Part shown: piece by piece, positions 1 to 5,981 of the stretch
Layout of the letters: each line of letters begins with the position of its first letter
Numbering within the stretch: the stretch's first letter is position 1
Assembly: GCA_015654595.1 (NCBI GenBank)
Contig: JAATGQ010000029.1
Coordinates: forward strand, 1 to 33,657
DNA from: Chitinophagales bacterium
GTDB lineage: Bacteria > Bacteroidota > Bacteroidia > Chitinophagales > Chitinophagaceae
Direction of reading: 5' to 3'
Length of the DNA stretch: 33,657 nucleotides
The notes under the pieces: generated by a model
Told to the model about the DNA's origin: nothing
The model's input: only the letters and a program-made list of their open reading frames with translations
Database searches by the model: none
Program-made: the position numbers and the translations under genes

Positions 1-197
1 ACGGCGTATCCGACCCTTCCACGATGTATCCTCCCGATAGCGATGTTCGTTTGACCAATATCGATATGATCGTCGGCAGCAGCACTCACCCATCCTTGAG
101 CTGGGCAACCGGCCAGGCTGTGTCTGGTCAGGCGCAGAAGACGGTGGTGGTCAGTAATAGCTCGACCAACGGAGAAGTCGATATCTATTTCCGTTAG
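1..197 (+). CDS. C-terminal end of an unknown protein (partial, 5' end outside window)
   Basis: An open frame runs from the window edge (codons in phase with base 3) to a TAG stop at 195-197, giving about 64 residues and ending in EVDIYFR. The visible part is rich in Ser, Thr, Val and Asn and polar in character, as in the last beta-strands of a secreted or surface protein. I do not recognise the family. Strong hairpins follow 40-140 bases after the stop, which fits the end of a transcription unit. The frame is supported by normal codon use and the position of the stop, but with no start visible the call stays modest. Confidence 0.55.
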   Translation, partial: GVSDPSTMYPPDSDVRLTNIDMIVGSSTHPSLSWATGQAVSGQAQKTVVVSNSSTNGEVDIYFR

Positions 198-236
198 TGA
201 CCGGGTTTCTTTTTACCCTTTCCATTATATACAAAG

Positions 237-288
237 GCCGCTGGTATGTTTACCGGCGGCTTAGCCCGGCAAAGGGCACTTTGCCGGA
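237..288. repeat. Two consecutive hairpins after the first gene
   Basis: GCCGCTGGTA (237-246) pairs with TACCGGCGGC (251-260) with one G-T pair, and CCGGCAAA pairs with TTTGCCGG just after it (about 267-288). Neither is followed by a clean T run. Together with the stronger hairpin at 299-335 they make three stem-loops in a row downstream of the gene ending at 197. Confidence 0.5.
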
Positions 289-293
289 CGTAA

Positions 294-558
294 TGAAAAA
301 ACAGGCCGCCTGGTTTATTCCGAGGCGGCCTGTTTATTTTGGAAGCGGTCAGCTACTTTATTCCGAAGCGGCCGGTTTTTTCTCAAAGCGGCCGCCTACT
401 TTATTTTCGAAGCAGGCAGTGTTTTATGAAAGCGGTCAGCTTTTTCTCAAAGCAGCCGCCTGCATTATTTTCGAAGCAGTCAGCTTTTTCTCAAAGTGGC
501 CGCCTACTTTATTTCGACGCGGCCAGCTTTCTATGAAAGTGTCCGGCTTTTTATTAAG
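294..558. repeat. Degenerate ~22-bp tandem array, about 12 units
   Basis: Units of the form GAAGCGGYCRSCT-TTT-TTYTC(A/G)A recur at about 342, 365, 386, 409, 430, 450, 473, 494, 516 and 537, a spacing of 20-23 bases. The two arms of the hairpin at 299-335 match the same unit. The cores (GCGGCCGC, GCGGTCAGC, GCAGCCGCC) are partly palindromic, so neighbouring units can pair in many ways. Short open frames across this stretch are repetitive and are not taken as genes. Apart from this array and the hairpins before it I see nothing else between 198 and 593. Confidence 0.7.
299..335 (+). terminator. Strong hairpin, probable terminator
   Basis: A perfect 13-bp stem, AAACAGGCCGCCT (299-311) and AGGCGGCCTGTTT (323-335), closes an 11-base loop. 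It has A-rich bases on the left and TTTATTTT on the right, so it could act in both directions: ending the gene that stops at 197 and stopping leftward transcription from the lipoprotein gene at 594-1205. Its two arms are also the first units of the repeat array at 294-558. Confidence 0.6.
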
Positions 559-593
559 ACTTTCCGCCGCGGAAGCATTCGCAGCGCAGGAAT

Positions 594-1205
594 CTATTGT
601 GCCTTCTGGAATGTCAAGGTCAGATGACTGGACAATGGCGCAGTCATTCTGAAAGTACCAGTATAGCCCGTATACGTAGTATCCTTGTTCAGGTACATCG
701 TCATCGAAGACCCGTTGATCTGATAGGTGGCGCCATAAGAGTTCAGCGGAACATTGAAGCCTACAGCAGGGTAAGGGATGCTGCCGTGGGGGAAGGTCAC
801 CGAATCCTTTCCCGTTACCTGCAGGAAAGCAAAGGTCACGTCCACAGAGCTAAGTTTCGGGGTCAATACCTCCGTGGTATCTTCGATTTTAATACCATTC
901 TGGTAATCCTGTGCAGACATGATCGTACTCGCGCTATACGAAAGGCCGGTTACAGCCAGCGAGTCGTTTGCAAACTTAAAGTTACCGGTCACATCCGTCA
1001 TCTGGTAATTCGCTTTGAATACGATCGAGTCCACTTCCGAGCTGGCTGTATCATGCCCTACTTCTATAGAAGTGGCATCGACGGCAACCCCCTTCAGGTT
1101 CCAGCTTCCGGTCACATTAATAGTAGAAGATTTGTCGCTCTTATGGCAGGCAGCCATTACGCTTACAAGGACAATCAGAGATAAAAATGCAGTTTTTCTG
1201 GGCAT
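594..1205 (-). CDS. Predicted lipoprotein of unknown function
   Basis: 203 residues. The N-terminus is a lipoprotein signal: positive MPRK, a hydrophobic stretch, then VMAAC with the lipobox cysteine at about residue 20, followed by a polar HKSDKSS linker. The rest (NVTGSWNLKGV and later alternating hydrophobic and polar residues) suggests a mostly beta, lipocalin-like fold of the kind common in Bacteroidota lipoproteins, but I see no diagnostic motif. It should be anchored in the outer or inner membrane facing the periplasm. The gene stands alone, pointing left toward the repeat array and hairpins at 237-558, which would end its transcript. No clear -7 promoter element is visible upstream. 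Confidence 0.75.
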   Translation of the reverse strand: MPRKTAFLSLIVLVSVMAACHKSDKSSTINVTGSWNLKGVAVDATSIEVGHDTASSEVDSIVFKANYQMTDVTGNFKFANDSLAVTGLSYSASTIMSAQDYQNGIKIEDTTEVLTPKLSSVDVTFAFLQVTGKDSVTFPHGSIPYPAVGFNVPLNSYGATYQINGSSMTMYLNKDTTYTGYTGTFRMTAPLSSHLTLTFQKAQ

Positions 1206-1322
1206 ATATTAGATTTTAAAAAAAATGGGCTTTTACGCTCACCCCAAAAACGCGGATTGAAGTGCTTTATTATAAGTAGAAATACCTAAAAACTTTAGAA
1301 ACTTAAGTAGGGGGCGCGACGC

Positions 1323-1362
1323 TGAACGTTTCAACAAAGGAAAGTTGAACGTTTTAACAAAG
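1323..1362. promoter_or_regulatory. Direct repeat, possible operator of the aldehyde dehydrogenase gene
   Basis: TGAACGTTTNAACAAAG occurs at 1323-1339 and again at 1346-1362, differing at one base and spaced by 23 bases, about two helical turns. Each copy contains a short inverted half (GTTgAAC.GTTtAAC type). It lies 50-90 bases before the start codon at 1414, where a repressor or activator could sit. A GAACTTTG at 1383-1390 is one base from the Bacteroidota -7 consensus. Confidence 0.45.
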
Positions 1363-1413
1363 CTGCGGGTGGCTGGTAGGGCGGAACTTTGTGGGAAAAA
1401 ACAGCGGAATAAA

Positions 1414-2829
1414 ATGAAATCCCTCACACAGATCTATATCGACGGGGCCTTTGTGGCGCCCCACGGAACACAGGTTTTTGACCTCATCAGCCCCACAACA
1501 AACCAAAAGACCGGCGAGGTCGTCCTTGGCGACGAACAGGATGTCGACGCTGCGGTTGCAGCGGCAAAAGAAGCATTTAAGAGCTTTTCACAGACTACCC
1601 GCGAGGAGCGCATCCACTGGCTTCAGCGGCTGCACAATGCTGTTGCCGCCAGGGAAGCGGAGATGGTCGATAGTATGGTCAGCGAATACGGAGCCCCCCT
1701 TGCTTTTTGTAAGGCAAGCGCCTCCTACGCGGCCGCTTCCATCCGGACGATGATCGACATCCTTGTCCCCTTTGATTTTGTCCGCGAGGCCGGAAAATCA
1801 AAGGTCCGGCTCGAACCGGTTGGCGTAACGGGCATCATTACCCCATGGAATGCGAGCAACAGCTTTATCTGTAATAAGTTGTCGACGGCTATTGCTGCGG
1901 GTTGTACGGTCGTCATAAAGCCCAGCGAGATGAGTGCCGCGCAGACACAGGTGATGATGGAAGCCATTCACGAAGCGGGTCTGCCGCATGGTGTGGTCAA
2001 TATCGTGAATGGCGTTGGCGACGTCGTTGGATCGGCTATTACCCGACACCCCGGTATTGCAAAGATCTCCTTTACCGGTTCGACGGCTGTCGGGAAGAGC
2101 ATTGCCAAAGGCGCTGTAGATACGATGAAACGTGTGACGCTTGAGCTTGGCGGCAAGTCTCCGAACATCATCCTCGACGATGCCGAGCTCGGGACCGCTA
2201 TCCCCATGGCCGTGTTTGGCGCTTATATGAATAACGGGCAGGCCTGTATCGCCCCAACCCGTCTATTGGTCCCTGAAGACCGTCTTGCGGAGGTCAATGC
2301 GCTGGCGCTGGCGGCGGTAAAGCAGGTTCGTGTCGGCGACCCGAAGGATGCCGCGACGACGGTGGGGCCGCTGGTGAACAAGCGGCAGTTCGAACGCGTG
2401 CAGGGATATATCCGTCTTGGACAGGAAGAGGGTGCGACGCTGCTGGCTGGCGGCGAAGGGAAGCCCGAGGGGTTAGAGGCCGGGAACTTTGTAAGGCCGA
2501 CGATCTTTACAAATGTCCGTAACGATATGCGTATTGCGCAGGAGGAGATCTTTGGGCCGGTGCTTTCGATCATACCTTACAGCAGCGAGGCTGAGGCGGT
2601 GCAGATCGCGAATGATACCACTTATGGATTGGCGGCTTATATCAGCTCTGCGGACCTAGACAGGGCTCGTCGGGTGGCTTCGAAGATCGAGGCGGGAAGG
2701 GTCTGTATAAACGGATTCTCGCATGACCCTCATGCGCCGTTTGGGGGCTTCAAGCAGAGTGGTATTGGGAGGGAGTATGGGGTGTATGGGCTCGAGGAGT
2801 ACCTTGAACCAAAGGCTATTTTGGAGTAG
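1414..2829 (+). CDS. NAD(P)-dependent aldehyde dehydrogenase
   Basis: 471 residues from the ATG at 1414. An in-frame ATG at 1345 would add 23 residues unlike the family, and MKSLTQIYIDGAF is a normal N-terminus. It oxidises an aldehyde to the acid with NAD(P)+ in the cytoplasm; the substrate cannot be read from sequence. Seen: TPWNASNSF (cofactor and active-site Asn region), FTGSTAVGK (Rossmann turn), LELGGKSPN with general base Glu244, and NNGQACIAPTR with catalytic Cys278. The C-terminal PFGGFKQSGIGREYG motif is typical. Length and motifs are complete. The gene stands alone, preceded by a duplicated operator-like motif and followed at once by a repeat-rich intergenic region. Confidence 0.93.
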   Translation: MKSLTQIYIDGAFVAPHGTQVFDLISPTTNQKTGEVVLGDEQDVDAAVAAAKEAFKSFSQTTREERIHWLQRLHNAVAAREAEMVDSMVSEYGAPLAFCKASASYAAASIRTMIDILVPFDFVREAGKSKVRLEPVGVTGIITPWNASNSFICNKLSTAIAAGCTVVIKPSEMSAAQTQVMMEAIHEAGLPHGVVNIVNGVGDVVGSAITRHPGIAKISFTGSTAVGKSIAKGAVDTMKRVTLELGGKSPNIILDDAELGTAIPMAVFGAYMNNGQACIAPTRLLVPEDRLAEVNALALAAVKQVRVGDPKDAATTVGPLVNKRQFERVQGYIRLGQEEGATLLAGGEGKPEGLEAGNFVRPTIFTNVRNDMRIAQEEIFGPVLSIIPYSSEAEAVQIANDTTYGLAAYISSADLDRARRVASKIEAGRVCINGFSHDPHAPFGGFKQSGIGREYGVYGLEEYLEPKAILE

Positions 2830-2832
2830 GTA

Positions 2833-3142
2833 GGCGGTTCGCCCGCAGGCACACAGCCCGTGTCGCCGGTCAGGCAAGGCCCGGCGGTTTGGCGGTTTGG
2901 CAACGTAGCCTCCTCGTCCGTCGCTGGCGGGGGGGGGTGGCGGTTCGGCGGTTTGACGACGTAGCCTCCTTGATCAGCGAAGGCTGGCGGTTTGGCGAAG
3001 CCTGGCGGTTTGGCGGTTCGGCGACGTAGCCTCCTTGTCCGTCGCAGGCGGGCGGTTCGCCCGCAGGCACACAGCCCGTGTCGCCGGTCAGGCAAGGCCC
3101 GGCGGTTCGGCGGTTTGGCGACGTAGCCTCCTCGTCCGTCGC
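2833..3142. repeat. GC-rich intergenic repeats with a 92-bp direct duplication
   Basis: A 92-bp sequence at 2833-2924 is repeated at 3051-3142 with only a few mismatches (offset 218). Between them lie partial copies: the block GACGTAGCCTCCT recurs at about 2902, 2957, 3022 and 3120, joined by variable numbers of GGCGGTTTGGCGGTTCGGC units. Open frames exist on both strands here (on the minus strand a Pro/Ala/Arg-rich one), but they only mirror the repeats and I do not call a gene. This fills the whole gap between the aldehyde dehydrogenase stop and the AraC start. Confidence 0.75.
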
Positions 3143-3199
3143 AGCCCGGTGGTTCGGCGACGCGGGCATCTCTCCAAATTAGGCTTAATTTTACAGCAC

Positions 3200-4171
3200 A
3201 TGAGCAGCCGGCCGGTCATATCCCCAATCAATTATTCCTGCTACTATTCGCAGTCGCGGGAGGGAGAGCAGTTTGTACAGGTGCATAGCCTGGGGATCGT
3301 TTTGTCCGGGACGATGGAGTTTGATGATGGGCAGCAGAAGCAGCAGTTTGTAAAGGGCGATATTTATATGGCGCGGAAGGATCGACTGTTGAAGTTTGTC
3401 AAGTGGCCGGCGCTGGGTGGTGAGTTTAAGTCGATGTCGATCTGGTTTGACGAGGAGACGCTACGCTCCTTCGCGCTGGAACATGGATACAGCGGGGGCG
3501 GCGATGGTTGGCGGGGGAGTGACGCCGGCGGTGCGGGAGGGGTGCGGGATGACGCGGGTGCGGGCGCCGGCGGTGCGCGCGGACCGTTGGTTAACGCGGA
3601 TGCGGATGATTCGCGCGGTGGTCGCTCACGTGGGGGCGATGCGAGCGCCGGCGGTGCGCGCGGGGTGCGGGATGACGCGGCCTTTATGGTTGTCGCGCAG
3701 GAAGCGCCGATCGTGGCCTTTATGCAGTCGCTGGTGGCTTATGAGCAGATAAAGAGCAAAGCCGAGTTGCTGCGGTTGAAGCAAAAGGAGGCGTTGTTGT
3801 TGATCCTTACCTATTACCCCTGGTTAAAGCATGTGTTGTTTGACTTTTCTCCGCCGGGCAAGATAGATCTTGAAGGGTTTATGCAAAAGAACTTTCACTT
3901 CAACGTTAGATTGGACCGCTTTGCTTACCTGACGGGGCGAAGCCTTTCGACCTTCAAAAGGGATTTTGAGAAGATCTTTCACCAGACGCCAAGCCGCTGG
4001 CTGCTGCATCGCAGACTGCAGGAAGCTTACCGGCTGATCCGCCAGCAGGGGAGACCGGCTTCCGACGTATATTTAGACCTCGGCTTTGAGGATCTCTCGC
4101 ACTTTTCTTACGCATTCAAGAAAGAGTTCGGCCTGGCTCCTTCCCGGATAGGATTGGATGAGCGGCATTGA
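3200..4171 (+). CDS. AraC-family transcriptional regulator with a low-complexity insert
   Basis: 323 residues from the ATG at 3200; earlier in-frame starts lie inside the repeat region and are rejected. Residues about 1-95 form a cupin-like sensor domain (VHSLGIVLSGTMEF, KGDIYMARK). The C-terminal ~100 residues are the double helix-turn-helix AraC domain (LTGRSLSTFKRDFEKIF then LGFEDLSHFSYAFKKEFG). Between them, about residues 97-165 (bases 3490-3690), is a Gly/Ala/Asp/Arg-rich tract built from GC-rich DNA repeats, absent from normal members of the family; it keeps the frame. It probably binds DNA and controls nearby genes, with an unknown ligand. Whether the insert leaves it functional is unclear. 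A near-consensus -7 box (TAATTTTA) lies about 10-15 bases before the start. Confidence 0.85.
   Translation: MSSRPVISPINYSCYYSQSREGEQFVQVHSLGIVLSGTMEFDDGQQKQQFVKGDIYMARKDRLLKFVKWPALGGEFKSMSIWFDEETLRSFALEHGYSGGGDGWRGSDAGGAGGVRDDAGAGAGGARGPLVNADADDSRGGRSRGGDASAGGARGVRDDAAFMVVAQEAPIVAFMQSLVAYEQIKSKAELLRLKQKEALLLILTYYPWLKHVLFDFSPPGKIDLEGFMQKNFHFNVRLDRFAYLTGRSLSTFKRDFEKIFHQTPSRWLLHRRLQEAYRLIRQQGRPASDVYLDLGFEDLSHFSYAFKKEFGLAPSRIGLDERH
3490..3690 (+). repeat. In-frame low-complexity repeat inside the AraC gene
   Basis: GCCGGCGGTGCG appears three times (3524, 3566, 3647), and GGTGCGGGATGACGCGG appears at about 3541 and again at about 3664. The tract is far richer in GC than the flanks and contains no stop in the reading frame of the regulator. 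It sits between sensor and DNA-binding domain. Confidence 0.7.
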
Positions 4172-4212
4172 CCAGTCAGCGGAAAGTCTGTATCTTTATC
4201 GTCTAATTCCGA

Positions 4213-4401
4213 ATGAACATGAAAAAATCTTTGGCGTTACTTTCGACCGGACTGCTGCTTGGCGCCGCGTCGCTGGTGTTGTTAAAGTTCACTGCTATAC
4301 CCGATTTTGTGTTGGGTATCGAGCAAGGCGCCGCATTGGCGTTGCTGTTGTTGGGTCTCGGCGGGATTTGGAAGGCTAAGAAGAATAGGGCAACGGCATA
4401 A
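4213..4401 (+). CDS. Small membrane protein
   Basis: 62 residues, or 60 if the second Met at 4219 is used. It has a positive N-terminus (MNMKK) and two hydrophobic stretches, about residues 6-25 and 34-52 (GAALALLLLGLGGIW), ending in a basic tail (KAKKNRATA), so it is probably a two-span inner-membrane protein. I do not recognise a family. It lies 41 bases after the AraC regulator on the same strand and is followed by a strong terminator, so the two may share a transcript. Confidence 0.6.
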   Translation: MNMKKSLALLSTGLLLGAASLVLLKFTAIPDFVLGIEQGAALALLLLGLGGIWKAKKNRATA

Positions 4402-4420
4402 ACTCTACTTATATACCGAT

Positions 4421-4454
4421 AAGAGGCTGTATCAAAAGGCCGATACAGCCTCTT
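4421..4454 (+). terminator. Rho-independent terminator
   Basis: AAGAGGCTGTATC (4421-4433) and GATACAGCCTCTT (4442-4454) form a perfect 13-bp stem with an 8-base loop, followed by CTTATTC. It ends the AraC/small membrane protein transcript. Confidence 0.8.
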
Positions 4455-4552
4455 CTTATTCGGGTCCCGATGGAGCAGAGATTTAATAACATCTATTGAG
4501 CCATTGGCGGCTTTGACTTAGCGGATGGGGCGGCGGGGCGCGCTTATTCGAA

Positions 4553-4560
4553 TAATTTTG
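4553..4560 (+). promoter_or_regulatory. Bacteroidota -7 promoter element
   Basis: TAATTTTG is an exact match to TAnnTTTG and lies 22 bases before the start codon at 4583, leaving a short leader. It follows a terminator, which supports a new transcription unit here. Confidence 0.5.
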
Positions 4561-4582
4561 ACCCACACCAAACGTCCATTTT

Positions 4583-5041
4583 ATGGCCTTGCCTCCGCGC
4601 GAAGTCCGCTACAGAAAAGGAGCGATCTATCCCATTTTGGGTTTCCTGGTCCTTATGGCTACCATTCCATTTGTAATGCTTTTTGCAAGCCCCATCTTTA
4701 TGACATGGAGTATTATCCTGTCATTTGCGGTCACGCTGCTGCTCCTATTTTTTATCGGCAGGATGTTGTACCAACGCCTGACCAGCCCCGAACCAGTGAT
4801 GACCTTTTACAGCGACAAGCTGATCCTGCACCGTAAAAAGAACAAAGGCATTTATTGGACCGCGATCACAGATTGGAAGATCAGAAGCAATAAAAGCAAC
4901 TATTACCTTGTCATCCGTACGAACGAAGGCAGGACAAGAGTAGAGCTCAACCTGTTGGATCATTCTTCAAAAGACATCCGATGGTTGATGGAAACGTACA
5001 TACAGCAACCAGGGCCGGGCAGGGTAAGAAGCATGATATAG
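4583..5041 (+). CDS. Membrane protein with a PH-like cytoplasmic tail, unknown function
   Basis: 152 residues. Two hydrophobic helices at about residues 15-37 and 39-62 form a hairpin in the inner membrane. The remainder (VMTFYSDKLILHRKKNKGIYWTAITDWKI and later strands) alternates like a bacterial pleckstrin-homology-type (bPH) domain: a strand bearing a basic patch, then a strand with TAITDWKI. The fold assignment is an inference from pattern only. It has its own -7 element and is closed by the terminator at 5075-5100. The next gene encodes a protein with a similar layout. Confidence 0.65.
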   Translation: MALPPREVRYRKGAIYPILGFLVLMATIPFVMLFASPIFMTWSIILSFAVTLLLLFFIGRMLYQRLTSPEPVMTFYSDKLILHRKKNKGIYWTAITDWKIRSNKSNYYLVIRTNEGRTRVELNLLDHSSKDIRWLMETYIQQPGPGRVRSMI

Positions 5042-5074
5042 CCAACGCATAGGCAGTCTCGTTAAATCGTTGAA

Positions 5075-5100
5075 AAAGCCTGGGATGTTTCCCGGGCTTT
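5075..5100 (+). terminator. Rho-independent terminator
   Basis: AAAGCCTGGGA (5075-5085) pairs with TCCCGGGCTTT (5090-5100), with one G-T pair and a 4-base loop, then TGTATTTTT. It closes the 4583-5041 gene. Confidence 0.75.
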
Positions 5101-5134
5101 TGTATTTTTACCGCGCCGCCGCGCCATAACTCTT

Positions 5135-5740
5135 ATGAAATCTGTCATCAGGATCAAGGACCACGAGGATGGAAAACTTATAACGATCAGCTCTTTTGGG
5201 AGAGGCAAGACGTTTGAGCTGATTTATGGGCTCGCGTTCATCCTTTCGGCAATTTATTTTGCTATCGAGATGGGAAATTCCTGGGACAAGAATAAGGGAG
5301 CCGTTATCTTCTGTTTCGTTTTCATGATCGTATTTACGATTGCGGCTTACCGTGTGCTAAACAAGATTGCAGAGACGGAAAAGCTCTTTATCAATAAAGA
5401 AAGACTCGATATTATCACGACCAGGCTGCTCATCTTTGAAAAAAGATCCTACGTGCTGGCCGAAATTTCGGACTTCCATTTCGACGACGTGGAAACCCCG
5501 CGTGCACCGCTGGAAGGCGATACCGTCGACTACTTTGGCTTTCAAGGCGACCGGAAAGTTATAAAAGATCTGTTTGCCGATGGCAAAGCCTCTTTTCTCT
5601 ATCGCGGCAGACGTGTTCGTTTTGGAAAGGCACTCGCCTCCTGGGAGTTCAACGAACTGGAAGTCCTGTTATACGGCATGTCAGGCAACGACCTACGCTA
5701 TACCGACGAGTTCGAGCGTCGGAACTTTCCGAAAAATTAG
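5135..5740 (+). CDS. Membrane protein of unknown function, PH-like layout
   Basis: 201 residues. A cytoplasmic N-terminal strand (MKSVIRIKDHEDGKLITISSFG) is followed by two membrane helices at about residues 30-45 and 53-72. The rest is soluble: EKLFINKERLDIITTRLLIFEKRSYVLAEISDFHFDD resembles the strand order of bPH-type domains. No catalytic motif is visible. It shares its overall plan with the protein encoded at 4583-5041, so the two may be diverged relatives, but identity is low by eye. It is preceded by a terminator and no terminator is seen after it. Confidence 0.65.
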   Translation: MKSVIRIKDHEDGKLITISSFGRGKTFELIYGLAFILSAIYFAIEMGNSWDKNKGAVIFCFVFMIVFTIAAYRVLNKIAETEKLFINKERLDIITTRLLIFEKRSYVLAEISDFHFDDVETPRAPLEGDTVDYFGFQGDRKVIKDLFADGKASFLYRGRRVRFGKALASWEFNELEVLLYGMSGNDLRYTDEFERRNFPKN

Positions 5741-5955
5741 CGCAGGGGGCTGCGTTCGTCCACTGCGGTTGAAAAACGCGATGAGCTGCGTCCGGCCCTA
5801 CGGCCCTACGGCAAAAAAAACGCGATAGGCTGCCCTATGGTGTAAAAGCAGGCGAGTTCCCCCTGCGTCGCGATCGCCCACAGCGTCGCCGGAATGGCAT
5901 ATAAAGCGCGATGATCCGGCGCGGTCTCCAACGCGCTGCATAAGCCCAAAAACCA
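5741..5955. other. Intergenic region with short repeats, no convincing gene
   Basis: The stretch between the 201-residue protein and the TonB receptor promoter holds two similar blocks, AAAACGCGATGAGCTGC near 5773-5789 and AAAACGCGATAGGCTGC at 5817-5833, plus a small tandem duplication GGCCCTAC. A 60-codon minus-strand frame overlaps it but starts inside the receptor signal-peptide region and shows no family features. I call no gene here. Confidence 0.4.
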
Positions 5956-5963
5956 TAACTTTG
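5956..5963 (+). promoter_or_regulatory. Bacteroidota -7 promoter element of the TonB receptor gene
   Basis: TAACTTTG matches TAnnTTTG exactly and ends 18 bases before the ATG at 5982, supporting that start and a very short leader. Confidence 0.55.
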
Positions 5964-5981
5964 GCGGCTTACAACCATCGA

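Noticed and set aside
294..558. CRISPR array
   Set aside because: Units are ~22 bases back to back without spacers and are degenerate, and no cas gene is near.
197..652. Plus-strand 151-residue open frame over the repeat array
   Set aside because: It only mirrors the 22-bp repeats and runs into the lipoprotein gene on the other strand; there is no family feature.
597..1184. 195-residue plus-strand frame opposite the lipoprotein gene
   Set aside because: The minus strand gives a lipoprotein signal and normal codon use; the plus frame is its shadow.
2730..3169. Minus-strand Pro/Arg-rich frames in the repeats after the aldehyde dehydrogenase
   Set aside because: Composition is dictated by the DNA repeats, they overlap the dehydrogenase end, and no signal, domain or start context supports them.
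5741..5955. Cobalamin-type riboswitch before the TonB receptor
   Set aside because: None of the conserved B12-box sequence is present and the promoter element at 5956-5963 lies after this region, leaving a very short leader.
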